7,830 nt of DNA, from assembly GCA_021807645.1 (NCBI GenBank), contig JAKBCP010000026.1, forward strand, positions 1-7,830, given 5' to 3'. Source of the stretch: a bacterium. GTDB taxonomy: Bacteria; Vulcanimicrobiota; Vulcanimicrobiia; Vulcanimicrobiales; Vulcanimicrobiaceae. Below are positions 1-6,540 of the stretch, one piece after another. Positions within the stretch are counted from its first letter, which is position 1, and each line of letters begins with the position of its first letter. The notes under the pieces were generated by a model. That model did not search any database. It saw only the letters and a program-made list of their open reading frames with translations, and had not been told where the DNA came from. The position numbers and the translations under genes were made by a program.

Positions 1-1683
1 GTGCGCTCCAAGGCCGCGCCGTTCGCGCTCCGCGGTGAGGCCTATCTCGACTTCGACGCCCTCGCGCGCGCGTTAGGGCTGCGCAAAATCGCCAATGGAG
101 CGACGACGATCCTCCAACCGCAGATCACCAACCTCGATATCTCCGATGAAGGCAGCGGTATGCGCGTCGTCGCGCGCGGAGCGATTCCTCTGCAAGCGCG
201 CCTCGTCCGAACAAGCAGACGACAGATGATCTACGCGTTCGTCGGCGTCGGAAGCCGACTGGCGCGCTTGCGCAGCGTCGATGCCGGCGGATTGGTCGCC
301 GTCGAACTCTCGCAAGTCGGAAGCGCAGCGAATCCGACGACCTACGTGACGCTCGATCTCGACGGAAGTTCGCACGTCGCACAGGTCGGCTCGCTCGACG
401 GGCGCGATATCGGGTTCGTCATCGCTCCGGGAAGCAGCGAGGTCGCCGTCAACGCGCCGACATCGCCCGCGCGGCCACGCTCTCTCGCGCCGCCGCCGCC
501 GACGCCGACGCCGCAGGTCGCTGTCGCACTACGGCCGCCGCCGAACTCCGAACTGCCGACGGTTTCGCCGTGGAATCGCGTCGCGAACGAGCCGCTCGCC
601 ACGAGCCCGCCGGTTGCCGAGGTTACTCCGGCGCCGCTCGTCACGCTCGCGCAGATCACTGCGATCCAAGCGCAATTAACGCCGAGCGGCGTCACGCTGC
701 ACGTCGCACTGACCGGTGCCGCTTCGTTCGATTGGCACCACCTGCGCGCACCCGACAATCGCTTTTGGATCGATCTCCATGGCGCGACCCTCGAGCCGAC
801 GGCGATACCTCCGTCGACGAGTGCTCCGATTACCGACGTTCGCGCGCGGCAGATCGATCCGCAGACCGTACGTATCGCGCTCTCGATCGCGGGTGCGCAC
901 GACGTGACGGTGACGCCGGCGGCGACCGGTGTCGATATCGCGGTCGCCGGTGCGCTCTCGCTCGCCGATGCATCGACGGCGGGCACCGGCGTCGCCGGGA
1001 CGGGAACGCCGAGCGTCGCGCTTGCGGCCGCCGCCCCGGTTGCAGGCGGCGACCCGAATCTCTGGAGCGTCAATCCCGTCGCAGCCTACGTGCCGACCAA
1101 TCCGCGATTGATCGTCATCGATCCCGGTCACGGCGGTAGCGATCGCGGTGCGGTTCGGCACGGTGTCGCCGAAGCGGTGCTCACGCTCGATATGGCCAAG
1201 CGGTTGCGCGCGATTCTCGAAGCGCGCGGCTGGCAGGTCATTATGACGCGCACCAAAGATGTCGACGTGTACGCTCCCAACGATACTGCCGAACAAGAAT
1301 TACAGGCGCGCGATAACATCGCCAATCGCGCCGGTGCGCGCTTGCTCGTGAGCATTCATGCCAACGCCTATATCAATGCGGGCCCGAACGGTACGACGAC
1401 GTACTATGCCAAACCGATCGACGAGCCGCTCGCGCGCGATATCCAGAACGAACTCGCCGCGCAGGTCGGCACGAAGAACGACGGCATCGTTAAAAGCCAT
1501 CTTTATATCCCGCTGCACGCATTTATGCCCGCCTGCCTGGTCGAGACGGCTTTTCTCTCCAATCCCGACGATTTCGCCCTGCTGACCGATCCCGCGTGGC
1601 GCCAGAAGGTCGCCGTCGCGATCGCCGACGGCATTACCGATTATGCAGGCGCGCCGCCCCCGGCAATCCAACCCCAGCAGTAA
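1..1683 (+). CDS. N-acetylmuramoyl-L-alanine amidase (AMIN-type domains plus Amidase_3), probably 5'-truncated
   Basis: Predicted zinc-dependent amidase that cuts the bond between N-acetylmuramic acid and L-alanine in peptidoglycan, acting outside the cytoplasmic membrane. The catalytic domain covers about residues 368-552 of the visible 560. It shows all expected Amidase_3 signatures: DPGHGG (zinc ligand H377), GVAEAVLTL (zinc ligand E391), SIHAN (zinc ligand H453) and VETAFLSNP (catalytic E515). Residues about 217-318 look like an AMIN domain, the beta-rich module that targets amidases to the wall or septum. Residues about 40-145 resemble a second, more diverged AMIN-like module. A Pro/Ala-rich linker (about 150-215) separates them. 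The first 35 residues (GEAYLDFDALARALGL) recall the end of a copper-amine-oxidase-N-like stalk domain. There is no signal peptide, although the enzyme should be exported, so the GTG at base 1 is probably not the real start. murI follows 3 bp later, suggesting co-transcription. The enzyme class is secure; the N-terminal domain calls are tentative. Confidence 0.93.
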   Translation: MRSKAAPFALRGEAYLDFDALARALGLRKIANGATTILQPQITNLDISDEGSGMRVVARGAIPLQARLVRTSRRQMIYAFVGVGSRLARLRSVDAGGLVAVELSQVGSAANPTTYVTLDLDGSSHVAQVGSLDGRDIGFVIAPGSSEVAVNAPTSPARPRSLAPPPPTPTPQVAVALRPPPNSELPTVSPWNRVANEPLATSPPVAEVTPAPLVTLAQITAIQAQLTPSGVTLHVALTGAASFDWHHLRAPDNRFWIDLHGATLEPTAIPPSTSAPITDVRARQIDPQTVRIALSIAGAHDVTVTPAATGVDIAVAGALSLADASTAGTGVAGTGTPSVALAAAAPVAGGDPNLWSVNPVAAYVPTNPRLIVIDPGHGGSDRGAVRHGVAEAVLTLDMAKRLRAILEARGWQVIMTRTKDVDVYAPNDTAEQELQARDNIANRAGARLLVSIHANAYINAGPNGTTTYYAKPIDEPLARDIQNELAAQVGTKNDGIVKSHLYIPLHAFMPACLVETAFLSNPDDFALLTDPAWRQKVAVAIADGITDYAGAPPPAIQPQQ

Positions 1684-1686
1684 GAT

Positions 1687-2487
1687 ATGCTGGGGCTTTT
1701 CGATTCCGGGCTCGGCGGATTAACCGTGCTTCGAGCCGTCCGTGCGGCGCTTCCCGACGAAGAGATCGTCTTTCTCGCCGATCAGGCGCACGTGCCGTAT
1801 GGCGATCGCTCGGAAGAAGAGCTCGTCGCGCTCCTTCATGCAAACGTCGCGTGGCTCGAAGCGGCCGGCGCCGATGCGATCGTGATGGCGTGTAACACTT
1901 CGTGCGCCGTCGCGCAACGGCATGGTTGGCCGAGCGCGGGCGTTCGCATCCTCGATCTCATCGAATCGGCGGCGCTCGCCGTCACCCGGCGAGGACTGCG
2001 CGATATCGCGGTGATCGCTACCGCTGCGACCGTTCGCACCGGTGCCTACGGTCATGCATTGCGCTCGCGTGCCCCGGCGATGAAAGTCACCGAGATCGCG
2101 GCGCCCGCGCTCGTGCCGCTGGTCGAGGCGGGCGAAATCGAGGGCGAGGTAGCGCGCCGTGCGGTTGCGGAGGTCTGCGAGCGCGTGCCGTCGACCTGCG
2201 AAGCGGTGCTGCTGGCATGCACGCATTTCCCCGTCCTCGACGCGCATTTCGCAACGGCGCTCGGCCCCAACGTGCTGCGAATCGATCCGGCGATCGTACA
2301 GGCCGAACGCGCGGTCGCACTGGCGATCGAGGCGGGCTCGCCGCGCGGAAGCGGGCGAACGCGTTGCGTCACCACCGGCGACGGCGTGCGTTTTGCCGCG
2401 CAACTCGAGATGATGCTCGGCCCGGATCTCGCGCGGACTAGTGAAGCAGTGCGTTTGGAATATGGAAGAGATCGAAGAGCACCGTAA
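1687..2487 (+). CDS. murI: Glutamate racemase
   Basis: Cofactor-independent cytoplasmic racemase that converts L-glutamate to D-glutamate for the peptidoglycan stem peptide. The 266-residue length is normal for the family. The N-terminus carries FDSGLGGLTVL, whose Asp and Ser are active-site residues, followed by VPYGDRS. The two catalytic cysteines are present: C69 in MACNTS and C178 in LLACTHFP, each with the expected Asn-Thr or Thr-His neighbours. The ATG at 1687 places the FDSG motif at the very N-terminus as usual. It lies 3 bp after the amidase stop with no clear Shine-Dalgarno sequence, so translation is probably coupled to the upstream gene. The last 50 bp overlap the 3' end of the opposite-strand membrane-protein gene, leaving no room for a terminator between them. 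Confidence 0.95.
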   Translation: MLGLFDSGLGGLTVLRAVRAALPDEEIVFLADQAHVPYGDRSEEELVALLHANVAWLEAAGADAIVMACNTSCAVAQRHGWPSAGVRILDLIESAALAVTRRGLRDIAVIATAATVRTGAYGHALRSRAPAMKVTEIAAPALVPLVEAGEIEGEVARRAVAEVCERVPSTCEAVLLACTHFPVLDAHFATALGPNVLRIDPAIVQAERAVALAIEAGSPRGSGRTRCVTTGDGVRFAAQLEMMLGPDLARTSEAVRLEYGRDRRAP

Positions 2488-3082
2488 CGCTGCCGATGCC
2501 GAGCACCGAGCCGCCGATCACCTGTGCGAGCGTATGCGCGCGTAGATAGACGCGCGCCCATCCGACCATCGGGATGAGGACGAGAAAGGGCAGCGGCGAG
2601 CGGCCATCGAGGAACACGATCACCGTGAGCGCAGCCGAGATCGCCAGCGCATGGGTGCTGATCTTCCAGTACCGCGTGATGACCTGAATGACCGCTCCCG
2701 AGACGGCATAGCCGGCCAAAGCCGCGCGCATGAGCATCGGTGCGTGTGCGGCCCAGAGGACGATCAATCCGAGGATATAGGCAAGCGTAAACGCCGAGAA
2801 CACCGACTCGCGCTCGCGACGCTGTGACATATCGAGGTCGGAGATACGGTCGCTGGCGTAGAGCCAGAAGACGTAGAGCATCGGCAGTAGCGAGGTAAAG
2901 GTCGTCGAGAGGAACAGGAGCTTCCAAAACTCTACCGTCGAGCGTGCCGTCTGGCTCGACAGGATAACGAAGAGGGCCAGGGCGCAGAGAAACGGGTTGA
3001 AGATCGTCGAGAGAATGCGGGCAAGGTCGCGCCAGACATTCCGGGTGCGTTCGGGGAGCAGATGTACCGAGGGGTCGATCAC
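2438..3082 (-). CDS. PAP2-like integral membrane protein (possible lipid phosphatase, degenerate motifs)
   Basis: A 214-residue protein with about six hydrophobic segments (roughly 24-42, 53-75, 96-112, 117-136, 144-176 and 186-204). It appears related to the PAP2 phosphatase superfamily, membrane enzymes that remove phosphate from lipid phosphates or diphosphates such as undecaprenyl diphosphate. The support is the C-terminal motif: R177-x5-H183-x3-Q187 followed by a Gly-rich helix (QVIGGSVLG) matches the spacing of the family's SR-x5-H-x3-D motif, but with Gln in place of Asp. KISTHA (140-145) sits where PSGH is expected and keeps the His. The first family motif (K-x6-RP) is not evident; the nearest basic stretch is SQRRERE at 86-92. 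Phosphatase activity is therefore uncertain. The start is a GTG at 3080-3082, and no alternative start was seen in the eight codons upstream. A purine-rich GGAGGGAGGAGGG lies about 24 bases upstream, too far for a normal ribosome site. It is transcribed divergently from dxs and converges on murI. Confidence 0.7.
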   Translation of the reverse strand: MIDPSVHLLPERTRNVWRDLARILSTIFNPFLCALALFVILSSQTARSTVEFWKLLFLSTTFTSLLPMLYVFWLYASDRISDLDMSQRRERESVFSAFTLAYILGLIVLWAAHAPMLMRAALAGYAVSGAVIQVITRYWKISTHALAISAALTVIVFLDGRSPLPFLVLIPMVGWARVYLRAHTLAQVIGGSVLGIGSVTVLFDLFHIPNALLH

Positions 3083-3106
3083 CCGGCCGAAATGCGACCT
3101 AGCGAA

Positions 3107-3119
3107 CCCTCCTCCCTCC
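3107..3119 (-). other. G-rich tract (minus strand) in the divergent intergenic region
   Basis: On the minus strand this reads GGAGGGAGGAGGG, four closely spaced G runs. It lies in the leader of the PAP2-like gene, too far from its GTG for an ordinary Shine-Dalgarno, and could fold as a two-tier G-quadruplex. On the plus strand it reads CCCTCCTCCCTCC, and CCCTC (3107-3111) can pair with GAGGG (3132-3136). That pairing would compete with the base of the hairpin upstream of dxs. What is seen is only the base pattern; any role is inference. Confidence 0.3.
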
Positions 3120-3121
3120 GA

Positions 3122-3171
3122 GAGCGGTTCTGAGGGCCGGAGCGCCCCGCCGGGGCTTACTCAACCCGCTC
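3122..3171 (+). promoter_or_regulatory. Structured leader element upstream of dxs
   Basis: A roughly 50-nt stem-loop can be drawn by hand. GAGCGG (3122-3127) pairs with CCGCTC (3166-3171), TT (3128-3129) with AA (3163-3164), and GAG (3132-3134) with CTC (3160-3162), with small bulges between. Inside it sits a GC hairpin, GCCCC (3144-3148) and GGGGC (3152-3156), with a GCC loop. The element ends 20 nt before the dxs ATG and just ahead of the ribosome site GGAAG (3179-3183), so it would lie in the dxs leader RNA. On the other strand it lies in the leader of the PAP2-like gene. It could be a regulatory RNA structure, part of a bidirectional promoter, or chance pairing in GC-rich DNA. No TPP riboswitch consensus is visible, and no clear -35/-10 pair was found here. 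Confidence 0.35.
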
Positions 3172-3191
3172 ACGAATCGGAAGCACGCGAT

Positions 3192-5093
3192 ATGCTCGAA
3201 AAAATCAACTCCCCCGCCGATATCAAGGGGCTCGACCGCGACGAACTCGCGTTGCTGGCGCGCGAGATCCGCGACCTGCTGGTCGTTACCTGTTCGCGCA
3301 ACGGCGGGCACCTCGCACCGAATCTCGGGGTCGTCGAGCTGACGCTTGCGCTCCATCGCGTCTTCGATGCGCCCAACGATAAGATTCTCTGGGATGTCAG
3401 CCACCAGAGCTACGTGCACAAAATTCTTACCGGCCGTCGCGAGCTTTTCTCGACGTTGCGACAGGGCGGCGGCATCTCCGGCTTTGCTATGCGCTCCGAA
3501 TCGCCCTACGATGCATTCGGCGCCGGGCACGCCAGCACGTCGGTCTCCGCTGCGTTAGGGATGGCAATCGCGCGCGACCGCCGCGGCGGCAGCGAACGCG
3601 TGATCGCGATTCTCGGCGACGGCGCGCTCACCGGCGGGCTGGCATACGAGGCACTCAATAATGCGGGCCATCTCCAGAGTAATCTCATCGTCGTGCTCAA
3701 CGACAACGAGATGTCGATCGCACCGAACGTCGGTTCGATCGCCTCGTACCTCTCGGTTCTCCGCAGTAAACCGCTCGTTAATTACGCGCGCGAAAAAGCA
3801 AAAGACGTGCTGCACCATCTGCCGTTCGGTGGAACCGCGCGTAAAGCGATCGCGAGCGCGGAGGTCGCGGCGGTGCGTTTCGTCGCGCCGGCGGAGAAGA
3901 CGGCAGTCATCTTCGAAGAGCTCGGCTTTCGCTATCTCGGGCCTTTCGACGGGCATCATCTCGAGACGGTCGAGGCGGCGCTGCACGCCGCAGCGGGGAT
4001 CGAGGGCCCGGTCCTCGTGCACGTTCGCACGGTGAAAGGGAAGGGCTACGAACCGGCCGAGCGCGACGCGCGAACGTTCCACGGTTGCGGCGCCTTCGAT
4101 ATCGAGAACGGGAAACTCGAGATCAAAGAGGGTGCTCGGCCGACCTTCTCCGATGCCTTTGCGCGCGGCCTTATCGAGGTTGCCGAGCGTGACGAACGAG
4201 TGATGGCGATAACGGCTGCGATGCCCGATGGGACGAAACTCTCGAAATTCGCGCAACGTTTTCCGGAGCGGTATTTCGATGTCGGCATCGCCGAGGCGCA
4301 TGCCGTCTGTTTCGCCGCCGGCGCCGCCGCCGACGGCATGCGACCGGTCTGTGCGATCTATTCGACGTTCTTGCAGCGCGCGTACGACCAGATCGTTCAC
4401 GACGTTGCGGTTCAAGGGCTGCCGGTAATCTTCGCGCTCGATCGCGCGGGCGTCGTCGGGGACGATGGCCCGACGCATATGGGGCTCTACGATATCGCGT
4501 ATCTGCGAACGCTGCCGAATTTTACGATTCTCGCGCCGCGCTCCGAAGAGGAACTGCGTCCGATGTTGGAGTTCGCGTTGGATTGCGACGGGCCGGTAGC
4601 GATTCGCTATCCGCGCGGTTCGAGTAGCGGCCGCGTGCTCGATCCTCCGGCGCCGATCGAGCGCGGAAAGAGCGAGTTATTGCGCGCCGGGAGCCGCGTC
4701 GCGATCTTCGCGCTCGGGAATACCGTCGATATCGCGATGGACGCCTATGCGTTGTTGGAGAGCGGTGAATACGGCGATCTTCGCGCTGCGTTGCCGACGA
4801 TCTACAGCGCGCGCTTCGTCGCGCCGCTCGACCGCGAAGCGCTCCTCGCCTGCGCGCGCAGCCACGATCTTCTGATCACGCTGGAGGAGCATAGTCTCGC
4901 CGGCGGCTTCGGTTCGGCGGTGCTCGAGACGCTCGCCGATGCCGGCGCGAGCGTGCCGGTCGAACGAATCGGGGTAGGGGAAACCTTTTTGCAGGCCGAT
5001 ACCCAGGCGCGGCAGCGGAGCACGGTCGGGCTCGACGCTCGGGCGCTTGCTCGGCGAATAGCCGCCTGCCTTGTAGGGGCTACCGCCTCATGA
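3192..5093 (+). CDS. dxs: 1-deoxy-D-xylulose-5-phosphate synthase
   Basis: Thiamine-diphosphate enzyme joining pyruvate and glyceraldehyde 3-phosphate to give DXP, the first step of the MEP isoprenoid pathway; it also feeds thiamine and pyridoxal synthesis. The 633 residues match the family. The N-terminal TPP-binding domain shows NGGHLAPNLGVVELTLALH (H40), WDVSHQSY (H71), the GDGALTGG box (142-149, Mg-binding D143) and LNDNEMSI (N172). The pyrimidine-binding domain shows DVGIAEAHA with the catalytic Glu E368, and DDGPTHMG with H429. The C-terminal transketolase domain follows, from about residue 490. The ATG at 3192 is chosen because the ribosome site GGAAG (3179-3183) lies 8 nt upstream and the product then starts like other Dxs proteins; the reading frame stays open further upstream without family resemblance. 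Several active-site neighbours differ from the commonest form (DVSHQ for DVGHQ, GHAST for GHSST, GIAEAHA for GIAEQHA, THMG for THQG), although the catalytic residues are intact. Confidence 0.96.
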   Translation: MLEKINSPADIKGLDRDELALLAREIRDLLVVTCSRNGGHLAPNLGVVELTLALHRVFDAPNDKILWDVSHQSYVHKILTGRRELFSTLRQGGGISGFAMRSESPYDAFGAGHASTSVSAALGMAIARDRRGGSERVIAILGDGALTGGLAYEALNNAGHLQSNLIVVLNDNEMSIAPNVGSIASYLSVLRSKPLVNYAREKAKDVLHHLPFGGTARKAIASAEVAAVRFVAPAEKTAVIFEELGFRYLGPFDGHHLETVEAALHAAAGIEGPVLVHVRTVKGKGYEPAERDARTFHGCGAFDIENGKLEIKEGARPTFSDAFARGLIEVAERDERVMAITAAMPDGTKLSKFAQRFPERYFDVGIAEAHAVCFAAGAAADGMRPVCAIYSTFLQRAYDQIVHDVAVQGLPVIFALDRAGVVGDDGPTHMGLYDIAYLRTLPNFTILAPRSEEELRPMLEFALDCDGPVAIRYPRGSSSGRVLDPPAPIERGKSELLRAGSRVAIFALGNTVDIAMDAYALLESGEYGDLRAALPTIYSARFVAPLDREALLACARSHDLLITLEEHSLAGGFGSAVLETLADAGASVPVERIGVGETFLQADTQARQRSTVGLDARALARRIAACLVGATAS

Positions 5094-5099
5094 TAGAAT
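5071..5099 (+). promoter_or_regulatory. Candidate extended -10 promoter for secG-oppDF
   Basis: TTGTAG (5071-5076) and TAGAAT (5094-5099) are separated by exactly 17 bp. The -10 is preceded by TG-A, giving the extended -10 form TGATAGAAT. The TGA of dxs (5091-5093) is part of that motif, so the promoter would overlap the end of dxs. It lies about 40 bp ahead of the secG ATG, a sensible distance. The match is to the general sigma-70-type consensus; the -35 box matches only at TTG. It could give secG-oppDF transcription independent of dxs. Confidence 0.42.
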
Positions 5100-5120
5100 C
5101 CTGAGCCGTACAACCCTCAC

Positions 5121-5126
5121 AGGGAG
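5121..5126 (+). promoter_or_regulatory. Shine-Dalgarno site of secG
   Basis: AGGGAG lies 11 nt before the ATG at 5138. It is the reason to accept that start, and thus the long N-terminal extension of SecG, over an in-frame GTG at codon 30 (base 5225), which has no purine-rich site before it. CCCT (5114-5117) just upstream could pair with AGGG (5121-5124) across a CAC loop. With only four base pairs this is a weak cover at most. Confidence 0.6.
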
Positions 5127-5137
5127 TCTGATTTTTC

Positions 5138-5539
5138 ATGCCAGCTAGTGCCGCCACAACGCACCCGCTCCAAGCCGCAGGTGCCGCAACCCAGCACGCC
5201 GCTCCAATCGCGCGAGCGACGACCGTGCCCAATCCGCTCGCAGCGCAAGCCGCGCAGAGCGTCCCTGCCGCTATCGCACCGCATACGTGGTTCCAGCAAC
5301 ATGCGAGTTGGCTAACGCACGGTATCGCCGGGCTTGCGGTGATCGCCGCGCTCGCGCTGATCGTGCTGCTGGCGATGCAGACGACGAAGAACGAGGGGCT
5401 CTCCGGAACGATCGGCGGAAAGGTCGAATCGGCCTACCGCGGACGCCTGGGTATGGACGAACAACTTGCGCGCGTTACGGGAATCGTAGCGGTGCTGTTC
5501 GTCGCCTCGATGACGATTCTCGCACTGACCGGAATCTAG
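5138..5539 (+). CDS. secG: Protein-export membrane protein SecG with N-terminal extension
   Basis: Small auxiliary subunit of the SecYEG translocon in the cytoplasmic membrane, which assists SecA-driven export. The C-terminal part has the SecG layout: a first membrane segment (about 62-80), a Gly/polar loop resembling the family's GLSG-x-IGG region ([14 protein letters not shown]), a basic stretch with [14 protein letters not shown], and a second membrane segment (about 113-131) that ends almost at the C-terminus. A typical SecG is 70-110 residues. This one has 133, because about 55 residues rich in Ala, Pro, Gln and Thr precede the first membrane segment. That extension looks unstructured and would lie on the side of the membrane where the SecG N-terminus sits. 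The ATG has a good ribosome site 11 nt upstream. A candidate promoter overlaps the end of dxs. oppD starts 11 bp downstream, so the three genes are probably co-transcribed. The identification rests on topology and loop motifs. Confidence 0.82.
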   Translation: MPASAATTHPLQAAGAATQHAAPIARATTVPNPLAAQAAQSVPAAIAPHTWFQQHASWLTHGIAGLAVIAALALIVLLAMQTTKNEGLSGTIGGKVESAYRGRLGMDEQLARVTGIVAVLFVASMTILALTGI

Positions 5540-5550
5540 CCGACTCCGCG

Positions 5551-6540
5551 ATGGCGCTGCTCGAGGTCCGCAACCTCCGCACGACCTTTAAAACCGAGGA
5601 CGGCGTTATCACCGCCGTAAACGGGCTTTCATTCTCTCTCGATGCCGGGCAAACGCTCGGCATCGTCGGCGAATCGGGCTCGGGAAAATCGGTTACCTCG
5701 CTTTCGATCATGCGTTTGATCGACCGTCCGGGGCGTATCGAATCCGGCGAGATCTTTTTCGACGGGCGCGATCTCCTAAAACTTCGCGATGAGGAGATGC
5801 GCCGCGTGCGCGGGCACCGCATTGCAATGATCTTCCAAGATCCGATGACCTCGCTGAACCCGGTGCTCACGATTGGGGAACAGATCGCCGAGGTCGTGCG
5901 CCTCCATCTCGGACGCAATCACCGTGAGGCGCGCGAAACGGCGATCGAGATGCTGCGAAAAGTTCGCATTCCGTCGCCGGAGAAGCGCGTCGATGATTAT
6001 CCGCACCAGTTTTCCGGCGGTATGCGCCAACGCGCGATGATCGCGATGGCGCTCTCGTGCAACCCGCAGTTACTGATCGCCGACGAGCCGACGACCGCGC
6101 TCGACGTGACGATTCAGGCGCAGGTCCTCGAACTCATGAACGAACTTCAGCGCGAGACCGGCGCTGCGATCATTCTTATCACGCACGATCTCGGAGTGGT
6201 TGCCGAGACCTGTAAGGACGTGTTGGTTATGTACGGCGGCAACATGGTGGAGTACGGAGACGCGAAACAGATCTTTGCCGAGCCGCGCATGCCGTACACG
6301 CAGGGGCTTCTCGCCTCGCTTCCGCGGCTCGACGCGCCGGCGAACGCGCGCCTGAAACCGATCCCCGGGCAACCGCCGAACCTCCATCGCATGCCGCCGG
6401 GTTGTGCGTTTGCTCCGCGATGCGCATACCGCCTCGAGCGCTGCGATACGCCGGTTCCGGTGACCGATCTCGGCGGCGGTCATCTCGCCCGCTGTTGGCG
6501 TTGCACCGAAACGCTCGTTCCGGCTGGTGCGGCGCAATGA
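5551..6540 (+). CDS. oppD: Oligopeptide/dipeptide ABC transporter ATP-binding protein (OppD/DppD type)
   Basis: One of the two cytoplasmic ATPases of a peptide-family (Opp/Dpp) importer, driving uptake of di- or oligopeptides or nickel. The 329 residues contain Walker A GESGSGKS (40-47), a Q-loop [10 protein letters not shown] (Q96), the ABC signature FSGGMRQR (154-161), Walker B LLIADEP (catalytic E179) and switch His H212 in ITHD. The C-terminal oligopeptide-transporter extension carries C285-x5-C291-x6-C298 and then C315 and C318. In related peptide transporters this region has been reported to hold an iron-sulfur cluster; that it does so here is inference. The ATG at 5551 gives the usual family N-terminus ([11 protein letters not shown]). 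No strong ribosome site is visible, and the 11-bp gap after secG suggests translational coupling. OppD rather than DppD is a convenience label: substrate cannot be read from the ATPase. Confidence 0.93.
   Translation: MALLEVRNLRTTFKTEDGVITAVNGLSFSLDAGQTLGIVGESGSGKSVTSLSIMRLIDRPGRIESGEIFFDGRDLLKLRDEEMRRVRGHRIAMIFQDPMTSLNPVLTIGEQIAEVVRLHLGRNHREARETAIEMLRKVRIPSPEKRVDDYPHQFSGGMRQRAMIAMALSCNPQLLIADEPTTALDVTIQAQVLELMNELQRETGAAIILITHDLGVVAETCKDVLVMYGGNMVEYGDAKQIFAEPRMPYTQGLLASLPRLDAPANARLKPIPGQPPNLHRMPPGCAFAPRCAYRLERCDTPVPVTDLGGGHLARCWRCTETLVPAGAAQ

Noticed and set aside
676..1296. Minus-strand open frame (206 codons) inside the amidase gene
   Set aside because: It is antisense to the AMIN and catalytic regions, is dominated by Arg, Gly and Asp, and has no plausible ribosome site or motif.
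2052..2927. Minus-strand open frame (291 codons) across murI and the PAP2-like gene
   Set aside because: It overlaps the genuine PAP2-like gene in another frame and is antisense to murI; the translation is Arg/Ala/Ser-rich without domains.
3083..3191. Thiamine diphosphate riboswitch upstream of dxs
   Set aside because: A CTGAG occurs at 3130-3134, but the rest of the conserved thiamine-box sequence is absent and the region is too short for the full fold.
2997..3191. Upstream in-frame start for dxs (ATG at 2997)
   Set aside because: It would add 65 residues unlike Dxs, overlapping the start of the divergent gene; the ATG at 3192 has a good ribosome site and the normal family N-terminus.
3555..4478. 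Long minus-strand open frame (307 codons) inside dxs
   Set aside because: It lies entirely antisense to clearly coding dxs motifs, is Arg-rich and low in complexity, and shows no family signature; such frames are common opposite high-GC genes.
5287..5550. Upstream in-frame start for oppD within secG
   Set aside because: The extra residues are the secG sequence read out of frame; the ATG at 5551 gives the standard transporter N-terminus.
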